5,106 nt of DNA, taken from an uncultured Collinsella sp. GTDB lineage: Bacteria; Actinomycetota; Coriobacteriia; Coriobacteriales; Coriobacteriaceae. Below, piece by piece: positions 1-4,925 of this stretch. The position numbers and the translations under genes were made by a program. The stretch is from assembly GCA_958407085.1 (NCBI GenBank), contig CATYHY010000115.1:1-5106 (forward strand), written 5' to 3'. Under the pieces are notes generated by a model that saw nothing but the letters and a program-made list of their open reading frames with translations, was not told where the DNA came from and did not search any database. Position 1 is the first letter of the stretch. The number at the start of each line of letters is the position of its first letter.

Positions 1-422
1 AGCTCGCCGCCCGTGAGCACGTAGTCGCCGATCGACAGACGCTCATCGGCATACGCATACGCGCGCTCGTCGACGCCCTCGTAGCGACTGCACACAAACA
101 GCAGGCGCTCACTTTTGAGCAGGCGCTCGGCCACACGCTGCGTAAAAGGCTCGCCACAGGGGGTAAAGAACACCACAGTGGGCTTGGGACCCTCTGCGCT
201 AATGGCCTCGATGGCCTCTGCGATAGGCTCGACCTTCATGAGCATGCCCTGCCCGCCGCCGTACGGCTCGTCATCGACAGTACGATGGCGGTCGTGCGTC
301 CAGTCGCGCAGGTTATACGCCTTAAAATCAAAAAGGCCGGCCTTGCGGGCGCGGCCCAAGATCGATGTGGACATGACGGGCTCAAACATCTCGGGAAAGA
401 CCGAAAGGGTCTCGATCAGCAT
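1..422 (-). CDS. trmD: tRNA (guanine-N1)-methyltransferase TrmD, N-terminal 140 residues (cut by window edge)
   Basis: TrmD uses S-adenosylmethionine to methylate N1 of G37, next to the anticodon, in tRNAs reading CNN-type codons, which prevents +1 frameshifting. I translated the frame by hand. It opens MLIETLSVFPEMFEP, the usual TrmD beginning, followed by HRTVDDEPYGGGQGM (about residues 46-60), RYEGVDER (113-120) and SIGDYVLTGGE (130-140). The last two belong to the SPOUT trefoil knot that binds the methyl donor. The C-terminal part, with the catalytic Asp region, lies off the left edge. The ATG at 422-420 follows a GGGAGGA-type ribosome binding site, and the gene starts 10 nt after the rimM stop, so it is the fourth gene of the rpsP-khpA-rimM-trmD operon. 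The visible part has no frameshift. Identification is very secure; only the far end is unseen. Confidence 0.97.
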   Translation of the reverse strand, partial: MLIETLSVFPEMFEPVMSTSILGRARKAGLFDFKAYNLRDWTHDRHRTVDDEPYGGGQGMLMKVEPIAEAIEAISAEGPKPTVVFFTPCGEPFTQRVAERLLKSERLLFVCSRYEGVDERAYAYADERLSIGDYVLTGGE

Positions 423-432
423 GTTGTCCTCC

Positions 433-954
433 CTACTTGTCCATATCGATCAGGCCGTCCATAACGTGGACGGAAATTGTTCCTGTGTCGGGAAGATCGA
501 GCACGACCTGCTCGATCACGGGAATCAGTACCTCGCCGTACCGATCACCTTCGACAACCCAAACATCGTTGGCGGGCGTCGACATGATCTCGACGATCGT
601 ACCGAGCGAACCGAAGCGCTCGTCGACCACCTCGCGACCCATCAGGTCGGTATAGGCAGTGTCGAGCGAATCGAGCTCAAAATCGTCACGATTTGCCAGC
701 ACGTAGCATCCCGTGATGCCCTCGGCGGCCGTCAAGTCGTCAATGCCCTCAAACGAGACCAGATCGCCATCGCCCGTATCGGTGACGGACACGACCGTGC
801 AAAAGCGGTCGCGCTTGAGCGCCGGCGGCGTCAGGGCGACGCGCATACCAGGCTCTAATACAGAAGGAAGCCCCCGCAGCGGCTGCGCGAGGACCTCCCC
901 CTTCCTTCCGTGCGGCTTGACAACACGGGCGATGTTTTTGTACTGGGACCTCAA
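433..954 (-). CDS. rimM: 16S rRNA processing/ribosome maturation factor RimM
   Basis: RimM binds ribosomal protein uS19 and helps mature the head of the 30S subunit. The protein has 173 residues, the normal family length. The N-terminal RimM barrel carries IARVVKPHGRKGEV (8-21), the family signature. The C-terminal PRC barrel spans about 96-170, with YTDLMG (101-106), NDVWVV (129-134), LIPVIEQ (143-149) and a terminal GLID (167-170). The start is TTG at 954-952. An in-frame stop lies at 975-973, and no ATG or GTG occurs between that stop and the conserved first strand, so TTG is the only reasonable start. AGGA lies just 2 nt upstream, which is short. The start is 4 nt after the khpA stop, so translation coupling to khpA is likely. 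The TTG sits in the loop of a 5-bp GC hairpin (see the separate entry). trmD follows after 10 nt. Confidence 0.96.
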   Translation of the reverse strand: MRSQYKNIARVVKPHGRKGEVLAQPLRGLPSVLEPGMRVALTPPALKRDRFCTVVSVTDTGDGDLVSFEGIDDLTAAEGITGCYVLANRDDFELDSLDTAYTDLMGREVVDERFGSLGTIVEIMSTPANDVWVVEGDRYGEVLIPVIEQVVLDLPDTGTISVHVMDGLIDMDK

Positions 955-959
955 GGTCC
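946..959 (-). other. GC hairpin enclosing the rimM TTG start codon
   Basis: On the minus strand GGACC-TTGA-GGTCC (959-946) is a perfect 5-bp stem with a 4-nt loop. The loop begins with the TTG start of rimM, and the first stem base overlaps the final G of the khpA TAG stop. The upstream arm also contains most of the only AGGA-like ribosome binding site. Such a structure would hide rimM initiation unless a ribosome finishing khpA opens it. The repeat is certain; its function is inferred. Confidence 0.45.
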
Positions 960-1243
960 TAGCCCAGAACCTCTACCTCGACAGCAGTGTCGAGGCGAGC
1001 GGCCAGTGCACGGGCGAGCGTGCGAATGGCCTTGATGGTACGGCCACGACGGCCGATGACCTTAGCGACGTCATCCTCGGCGACCGAAACCTCAATCGTA
1101 GAGGCGTCGTCACCATCGATGACCTCAAGGCTCACGGAATCCGGGTCGTCGACGATCTGAACAACGAGATATTCGACGAGATCGGCGATGCGATCTGAGA
1201 GCATTGCCTCACCCTCGAGCTGTGCAGCGTCAACCTCAGGCAC
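959..1243 (-). CDS. khpA: KH-domain RNA-binding protein KhpA (KhpA/YlqC family)
   Basis: This is a small single-KH protein of 94 residues. KhpA proteins bind RNA and, in other Gram-positives, pair with KhpB/Jag to affect cell elongation and mRNA fate; that partner is not in this window. The KH signature VAKVIGRRGRTIKAIRTLARA spans about 59-79, with the GxxG loop GRRG at 64-67. The first 12 or so residues (MPEVDAAQLEGE) are extra compared with typical members of about 75-80 residues, which begin near M14. I keep the GTG at 1243-1241 because an AGGAG site inside the end of rpsP lies 6 nt upstream of it. The alternative ATG at 1204-1202 gives 81 residues and has a weaker GAGG close by. The gene starts 3 nt after the rpsP stop and is followed 4 nt later by rimM. 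The position between rpsP and rimM is typical for the family. Confidence 0.94.
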   Translation of the reverse strand: MPEVDAAQLEGEAMLSDRIADLVEYLVVQIVDDPDSVSLEVIDGDDASTIEVSVAEDDVAKVIGRRGRTIKAIRTLARALAARLDTAVEVEVLG

Positions 1244-1246
1244 GAT

Positions 1247-1588
1247 TTACTCCTCGGCGCCCTCAGCGGCCTCAGCGGCAGCCTTAGCGGCCTCGGCCTC
1301 TTTGGCGAGCTGCTTCTTGGACTTCTTGACGACGGTCTCGGTCTTCTCGCCCTCGTTGGCGGCCTTGACCAGAGCGGCGACGGCGTCGGTGAGCTGAGCG
1401 CCCTTGGACTGCCAGTCGGCGATCTTCTCGAGGTCGAGGTTGATGGTCTTGGGGGCGGTCATCGGGTTGTAGCGGCCAACCTCCTCGATGATACGACCGT
1501 CACGCGGGGCGCGGGAATCGGCGACGACGACACGGTAGTACGGACGCTTCTTAGCGCCGTGACGAGCAAGGCGAATCTTGACTGCCAA
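1247..1588 (-). CDS. rpsP: 30S ribosomal protein bS16
   Basis: bS16 is a structural protein of the small ribosomal subunit that binds 16S rRNA early in assembly. The protein has 113 residues and begins (L/M)AVKIRLARHGAKKRPYYRVV, followed by ADSRAPRDGRIIEEVGRYNP, the canonical bS16 core. I choose TTG at 1588-1586 because bS16 proteins begin (M)AVKIRL and a strong GGAGGAG site (1601-1595) lies 6 nt upstream. The open frame continues upstream to an ATG at 1624, but that would add 12 residues foreign to the family and would place the ribosome binding site inside the gene. After the core of about 85 residues comes a charged tail, first lysine-rich (KKSKKQLAKEAEAAK) and then Ala/Glu-rich (AAAEAAEGAEE); it is probably flexible. 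This is the first gene of the rpsP-khpA-rimM-trmD operon, with khpA starting 3 nt after its stop. Confidence 0.97.
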   Translation of the reverse strand: MAVKIRLARHGAKKRPYYRVVVADSRAPRDGRIIEEVGRYNPMTAPKTINLDLEKIADWQSKGAQLTDAVAALVKAANEGEKTETVVKKSKKQLAKEAEAAKAAAEAAEGAEE

Positions 1589-1594
1589 AGGAAA

Positions 1595-1601
1595 CTCCTC
1601 C
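1595..1601 (-). promoter_or_regulatory. Ribosome binding site that fixes the rpsP TTG start
   Basis: On the minus strand, GGAGGAG is followed by six bases (TTTCCT) and then TTG. This near-perfect Shine-Dalgarno match with ideal spacing is the main reason to start rpsP at 1588 instead of at the ATG at 1624. Confidence 0.85.
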
Positions 1602-1607
1602 AACCAA

Positions 1608-1622
1608 GCAGCTTTAGGCTGC
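1608..1622 (-). other. Small hairpin in the rpsP leader
   Basis: On the minus strand GCAGC-CTAAA-GCTGC can form a 5-bp GC-rich stem with a 5-nt loop. It ends 6 nt before the GGAGGAG site of rpsP. A stem this short could arise by chance. If real, it could keep the ribosome binding site region open or tune rpsP translation, but nothing in the sequence proves a role. Confidence 0.3.
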
Positions 1623-1644
1623 AACTACAAACAAACAGCTGAAC

Positions 1645-1673
1645 ATAATACGCCATCGACGCGGGCAGGTGAA
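1645..1673 (-). promoter_or_regulatory. Candidate sigma-70 promoter for rpsP operon (proximal)
   Basis: On the minus strand, TTCACC (1673-1668, 4 of 6 matches to TTGACA) and TATTAT (1650-1645, 5 of 6 to TATAAT) are separated by 17 nt. Transcription would begin near 1638 and give a leader of about 50 nt before the rpsP TTG. This is the better of two candidates in the gap. It is based on consensus matching by eye. Confidence 0.5.
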
Positions 1674-1717
1674 GTCCGTGAGACCAACTTCTTCGGTGTA
1701 GTCGAGGGCAAATCCAT

Positions 1718-1745
1718 ATCTTAGACAAGAATTCAGGATTTGCAA
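1718..1745 (-). promoter_or_regulatory. Candidate sigma-70 promoter for rpsP operon (distal)
   Basis: On the minus strand, TTGCAA (1745-1740, 4 of 6) and TAAGAT (1723-1718, 4 of 6) are separated by 16 nt. A start near 1711 would leave a leader of about 120 nt that also contains the proximal promoter. It could be a second promoter or a chance match. Confidence 0.3.
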
Positions 1746-1763
1746 GCACATACACGCACCCCA

Positions 1764-1787
1764 CATGAGCTGCGCGGTATACTCATG
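1764..1787. promoter_or_regulatory. dinB -10 region overlapped by an inverted repeat
   Basis: On the plus strand TATACT (1778-1783) matches the -10 consensus at 5 of 6 positions and lies immediately before dinB. No good -35 hexamer is found 16-18 nt upstream. If this -10 is used, transcription should start at or within a base or two of 1790, which is the A of the first dinB ATG. The hexamers CATGAG (1764-1769) and CTCATG (1782-1787) are perfect inverted copies separated by 12 nt, and they flank or overlap the -10. A weak -35 with an inverted repeat over the -10 is the layout expected of a repressed gene, but no known operator is recognised here. Confidence 0.4.
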
Positions 1788-1789
1788 AC

Positions 1790-3043
1790 ATGGAAAGACG
1801 CGAACATACATACGGTTATGAGGATGCCATGGGCGTCACGCCGCCGCCCTGGACGGGTCCGGCGGTGGGCCTGATGGACCTTGATGCGTTTTTTGCGAGC
1901 GTGGAGATGCTCGATCATCCCGAATGGCGCGGAAAGCCGCTCATCGTGGGCGGAGACGCCGATTCGCGTGGCGTCGTGTCCACGTGTTCGTATGAGGCAC
2001 GTCGCTTTGGCGTGCACTCTGCCATGGCCTCGGCCGAGGCGCGGCGCTTGTGCCCGCAAGCCATTTGGACGCACGGGCATTTTGATCGCTACCGCGAGGT
2101 GAGCGCGCAGGTCATGGCGATTCTCGCCGACGAGACCCCGCGCGTCGAGCGCGTATCCATCGACGAAGCCTTTATCGATATCACACCGGGTCGCTTTGCG
2201 CCCGAAGACCCGCTGCTGGTTGCGCGGCGTATAAGCGACCGCGTGGCAGGGCTGGGAGTGACCTGCTCCATTGGCGTGGGCTGCAACAAGACGGTCGCAA
2301 AAATCGCAAGCGAGCGGGATAAGCCGTTTGGGCTGACCATCGTGCGCCCCGGAACCGAGCAGCGCTTTTTGGCCGCGCTGCCGGTATCTGCCATGAGTGG
2401 CATCGGGCGCTCGGCCGAGGAGCGACTGCGCCGCATGCGCATCTACACCCTCGGCGAGCTATCACGTGCACCGGAATCCACCTTAGCCTCTATTTTTGGC
2501 GTCAACGGCGAACGCATGCGCCAGCGTGCGCTGGGACTCGAAATCTCCGAAGTCACGAGCCTCGATGAAGAGCGAGAGGTCAAGTCGGTCAGCAATGAAC
2601 GCACCTTTGCTAAAGATCTGACTGAGCGTGGGGATATTGAGGCGGCAATTGCGCTGTTGGGAGAGTCAGTGGGACGCCGCCTGCGCCGTCAGGGGCTGAC
2701 GGGCGCCACGGTAACGCTCAAGCTTAAGTATTCGTATGGCAGCGGGCGTACGGCACAGCGCCGGCTGCCTCATCCGACCGACGATGAGAACATCTTCGTG
2801 GCGGTTGCACTCGAACTGCTCGACAACATCTGGCAGGAAGGCATGCATGTTCGCTTGGCGGGCATCGGCATGAGCGACTTCAACCACCAAGGCGGTATCC
2901 AAACTGACCTGTTCTGCGAGATCGATGACCGCGGAGCCCAATCCAGCGACCGCCGCGACCTCTCCGTCGCCATCGACGCCGTCCGAGACAAATTCGGCGA
3001 CACCGCCCTATCCTTCGGCCGCCAATCCCGCTTCAACGATTAA
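1790..3043 (+). CDS. dinB: DNA polymerase IV (Y-family translesion polymerase DinB)
   Basis: DinB copies past damaged bases with low fidelity and no proofreading. The protein has 417 residues. The palm carries LMDLDAFFASVE (28-39) with metal ligand D30 and steric-gate position F35, and SIDEAFID (123-130) with D125 and E126, so all three catalytic acids are present. The fingers segment follows D30 with YEARRFGVHSAM (68-79). CSIGVGCNKTVAKIASERDKP (159-179) and the helix-hairpin-helix thumb SGIGRSAEERL (203-213) are typical, and the little finger fills the rest. QTDLF (371-375) matches the beta-clamp binding motif. The start is uncertain: the ATG at 1790 may be leaderless, while the ATG at 1829 (404 residues) has GAGGA 4 nt upstream; conserved sequence begins near residue 26, so either works. 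The gene is the only plus-strand gene here, divergent from rpsP and convergent with rsfS. Codon usage switches sharply after about residue 330. Confidence 0.96.
   Translation: MERREHTYGYEDAMGVTPPPWTGPAVGLMDLDAFFASVEMLDHPEWRGKPLIVGGDADSRGVVSTCSYEARRFGVHSAMASAEARRLCPQAIWTHGHFDRYREVSAQVMAILADETPRVERVSIDEAFIDITPGRFAPEDPLLVARRISDRVAGLGVTCSIGVGCNKTVAKIASERDKPFGLTIVRPGTEQRFLAALPVSAMSGIGRSAEERLRRMRIYTLGELSRAPESTLASIFGVNGERMRQRALGLEISEVTSLDEEREVKSVSNERTFAKDLTERGDIEAAIALLGESVGRRLRRQGLTGATVTLKLKYSYGSGRTAQRRLPHPTDDENIFVAVALELLDNIWQEGMHVRLAGIGMSDFNHQGGIQTDLFCEIDDRGAQSSDRRDLSVAIDAVRDKFGDTALSFGRQSRFND
1820..1824 (+). promoter_or_regulatory. Ribosome binding site for an alternative dinB start at 1829
   Basis: GAGGA lies 4 nt before the in-frame ATG at 1829-1831. 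The upstream ATG at 1790 has no recognisable Shine-Dalgarno sequence. If the message begins near 1790, this site is the only conventional ribosome binding site available. The spacing is slightly short, so it does not settle the start. Confidence 0.4.
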
Positions 3044-3054
3044 CCGCCTTTGGG

Positions 3055-3098
3055 TAAAAAGAAAGCCGGGCAGGTGCGGAAAACCGCACCTGCCCGGC
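3055..3098 (-). terminator. Rho-independent terminator of the obgE-nadD-yqeK-rsfS operon
   Basis: A perfect 15-bp inverted repeat (3065-3079 with 3084-3098; arm GCCGGGCAGGTGCGG) surrounds a 4-nt AAAA loop on the plus strand, which reads TTTT on the minus strand. On the minus strand the stem is followed directly by TTTCTTTTTA (3064-3055), an almost pure U tract in RNA. On the plus strand no T run follows, so the element is oriented to stop transcription coming from rsfS, whose stop lies 42 nt upstream of the stem. It also lies 21 nt after the dinB stop; the same hairpin could stabilise the dinB mRNA 3' end, but it should be a poor terminator in that direction. Confidence 0.92.
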
Positions 3099-3140
3099 GA
3101 TATGCGTGAGGATAGCTAAAACCCCGTCTCAAATGAGCTA

Positions 3141-3596
3141 CTAGAGGAGGTTGAGGGGGAGCTGGGGGGCGTCGCCCCAGAGCTTCTCGAGACGGTAGAA
3201 GTCACGTGCCTCGGGGGTGAAGACGTGGACAACGACTGAACCGTAATCCATGAGCATCCAAGTCTTCTGCTCGCGGCCCTCGATGGAGAACGGATGCTCG
3301 CCGCAAGCCTCGGCGACCTTCTCCTCGATCTCGTCGACAATTGAATCGACCTGGCGGTTGTTGGCACCGGTGGCAAGCACAAAGTAGTCGCACACATCGG
3401 AAAGCTCGGTCAGGTCGAGCACCTGAACGTCCTCGCCCTTCTTGTCGTAGGCGGCCTGCGCGGCGGCGCGGGCGACATCCTCGGCGGCGACACCGCTCGC
3501 GGACAGCGAGGCGGCAGTGCGGTCGGACGTGGCAACGAAGCTCTTGTGCTCCACACCTTCAAGAATCTGCTCGTCGGTCATGGTCTCGTCGGCCAT
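3141..3596 (-). CDS. rsfS: Ribosome silencing factor RsfS (RsfA/YbeB/DUF143 family)
   Basis: RsfS binds ribosomal protein uL14 and blocks joining of the 30S and 50S subunits, lowering translation in starvation or stationary phase. The protein has 151 residues. The conserved core runs from about 38 to 145 and includes GEDVQVLDLTELSDVCDYFV (54-73), the ATGANNRQVDSIVDEIEEK stretch (75-93), MDYGSVVVHVFTPEARDFY (116-134) and LEKLWGDAP (136-144), all hallmark segments. The first 37 or so residues (MADETMTDEQILEGVEHKS...) are extra compared with the E. coli protein of 105 residues and are fairly acidic. The ATG at 3596-3594 has AGAGGT about 6 nt upstream. A second in-frame ATG five codons on is less well served. 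The gene ends with two tandem in-frame stops (TAG TAG, 3143-3138). It is the last gene of its operon, 27 nt after yqeK, and the terminator follows. Confidence 0.95.
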   Translation of the reverse strand: MADETMTDEQILEGVEHKSFVATSDRTAASLSASGVAAEDVARAAAQAAYDKKGEDVQVLDLTELSDVCDYFVLATGANNRQVDSIVDEIEEKVAEACGEHPFSIEGREQKTWMLMDYGSVVVHVFTPEARDFYRLEKLWGDAPQLPLNLL

Positions 3597-3623
3597 GGAA
3601 TACCTCTTTCTAGACAGCCCGAG

Positions 3624-4232
3624 CTAGCGCAGCTGGGCGTAATGGTTGTAAATCGTAATAGCCGTGGGATAAAGATAGCGCCCGGACTGGATCACATAGA
3701 CCAGACCCTGCGCAAAACAGGAGAAGAACAACTCATCGAGCGTCGACTCCCCCACCATCTTGCGCAGCGCATGGGCATAATCGCCGTGGCGGTTGGGTTC
3801 GATGGCATCAGCCACAAAGACCACCATATCGAGCGGCGTCATGTCGCAAGCGCCCACGGTGTGACGGTCGACAGCCTGAAAGACCGCCGGCGACAGCTCG
3901 GGAAAAAGCTGCGGAAGTTCATAGGCGGCAACAGGGCCATGCAAAAGCGGCGTCGCGGCGGAAGGAGAGCCGGCAATCTTAATGCCGTAATGCAGAGCGC
4001 GCGTGACCAGCTCATCGTCGGAGAGCACTTTGTCCCAGTCATGGATCAGGCCGGCGGCAGCGGCATCAAAGCGGTCAACGCCGTAGACCTCGGCCAGATG
4101 AAGTGCGGTCTCGGTAACACCCAGCGAATGCACATAGCGCTTGCGCTTATCCTTCATGCGAACATCAAGCAGCTCTTGAATGCGCTTGAGCAGCGCGCGC
4201 TCATCGCCCTCAAACTGATCCTCTACCGACAA
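3624..4232 (-). CDS. yqeK: HD-domain hydrolase YqeK, probable bis(5'-nucleosyl)-tetraphosphatase (symmetrical)
   Basis: YqeK-family enzymes are HD-fold metal-dependent hydrolases shown in other bacteria to cleave the alarmone Ap4A into two ADP. The 202-residue protein has the full set of likely metal ligands: RYVHSLGV (H35), LIHDWDK (H64, D65), LLHGPVAAYEL (H98), VDRHTVG (H124) and VADAIEPNR (D142). The motif ADAIEPNR followed by a C-terminal helical segment is characteristic of the family, not of generic HD phosphohydrolases. The start is TTG at 4232-4230, the only start codon between the nadD stop and the conserved first helix; a later ATG (M26) would remove that helix. The upstream GGGGG run is a poor ribosome binding site, so coupling to nadD is likely. 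The gene lies 12 nt after nadD and in the same reading frame. rsfS follows. Substrate is inferred from the family. Confidence 0.92.
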   Translation of the reverse strand: MSVEDQFEGDERALLKRIQELLDVRMKDKRKRYVHSLGVTETALHLAEVYGVDRFDAAAAGLIHDWDKVLSDDELVTRALHYGIKIAGSPSAATPLLHGPVAAYELPQLFPELSPAVFQAVDRHTVGACDMTPLDMVVFVADAIEPNRHGDYAHALRKMVGESTLDELFFSCFAQGLVYVIQSGRYLYPTAITIYNHYAQLR

Positions 4233-4244
4233 CGTAGACCCCCA

Positions 4245-4922
4245 TCACTCAAAATCTTCTTGGCCCAAATCGGCATATAGCCTGCGTTTGCGAATGTAGC
4301 CGAGCACGGACTCGCTCGTAAGATAGCGCACGCTCATACCGCGGGCAACTCGCTTACGAATGTTCGTCGAGCTGATCGCCAACGCTGGAATCTGAATATA
4401 GCGCACGTCGAACGGCAGCCCCGACTCTTTGATTCGGGCACGCGCCGTATCGATATCAAAGCCCGGTCGTGTCGCCGCAATAAAGGTAGCAAGCTCAGCG
4501 ATTCGTTCGGCATCATGCCAGGTCACGATATCGATGATCGCGTCGGCGCCCGTAATAAAGTAGAGCTTTACCTGCGGCGGGTAAAAGTCGCGAAGGGCAT
4601 GAAGCGTATCGGCCGTATAGGTTACGCCCGGGCGGTCGATCTCGAACCGGCTCGCCAAAAAAGCCGGGTTCGCGGCGGTGGCGAGGACCGTCATGGCATA
4701 ACGGTCCTCGGCAGGCGTCACCGGCTTGTCAAGCTTAAAGGCAGGAGAACCCGCCGGCATAAAGAGCACAGCGTCCAAGTCGAGCGACTCGCGCGCCTGC
4801 TCGGCGGTCACCAGGTGCCCGTAATGGATGGGATCAAAGGTGCCACCCATAATGCCGAGCCTAAACTCCTGCCCGTCCTCTAGAGGAAGCTCGGGCAGAC
4901 CGATTCCACCGCGCAGCGACAT
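4245..4922 (-). CDS. nadD: Nicotinate-nucleotide adenylyltransferase NadD
   Basis: NadD joins nicotinate mononucleotide and ATP to give deamido-NAD and pyrophosphate, the penultimate step of NAD synthesis. The protein has 225 residues. GIMGGTFDPIHYGHL (23-37) is the nucleotidyltransferase signature with the HxGH-type motif H33-x-x-H36. TYTADTL (101-107), ITGADAI (123-129) and TWHDAERIAELATFI (134-148) are family segments, and AISSTNIRKRVARG (182-195) is the second ATP-binding motif ISSTxIR. PAGSPAFK (56-63) stands where many NadDs have PAGxPPHK, a mild variation. The ATG at 4922 gives about 20 residues before the first strand, more than usual. The internal ATG at M25 would delete that strand, so I keep 4922. 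A GAG lies 6 nt upstream and a better GGAGG lies 13 nt upstream. The start is 3 nt after the obgE stop, so the two are probably translationally coupled. Confidence 0.96.
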   Translation of the reverse strand: MSLRGGIGLPELPLEDGQEFRLGIMGGTFDPIHYGHLVTAEQARESLDLDAVLFMPAGSPAFKLDKPVTPAEDRYAMTVLATAANPAFLASRFEIDRPGVTYTADTLHALRDFYPPQVKLYFITGADAIIDIVTWHDAERIAELATFIAATRPGFDIDTARARIKESGLPFDVRYIQIPALAISSTNIRKRVARGMSVRYLTSESVLGYIRKRRLYADLGQEDFE

Positions 4923-4925
4923 GGC

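Noticed and set aside
115..858. Plus-strand open frame of 247 codons antisense to trmD and rimM
   Set aside because: It lies opposite two certain genes, has no recognisable domain and no clear ribosome binding site, and its composition is what GC-rich antisense frames give.
1589..1624. Upstream ATG extension of rpsP (12 extra residues)
   Set aside because: bS16 begins at (M)AVKIRL, and the GGAGGAG site 6 nt before the TTG at 1588 would be wasted inside the coding region.
1740..1745. TTGCAA as a plus-strand -35 for dinB
   Set aside because: The hexamer is palindromic and so also reads on the plus strand, but it is 32 nt from the dinB -10, far outside the normal 16-18 nt.
1800..1817. CGAAC half-site near the dinB start as a LexA/SOS box
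   Set aside because: Only one half matches the Gram-positive CGAAC-N4-GTTCG pattern. The second half (GTTCG) is missing at the correct distance, so I do not call an SOS box.
3130..3139. Palindrome CTCAAATGAG after rsfS as a second terminator
   Set aside because: The arms are 4 bp with a 2-nt loop that cannot fold, and no adjacent U tract is present. The real terminator is the 3065-3098 hairpin.
3546..4280. Plus-strand open frame of 244 codons antisense to yqeK
   Set aside because: It covers the well-supported yqeK gene on the opposite strand and the translation shows no family signature. Long antisense frames are expected at this GC content.
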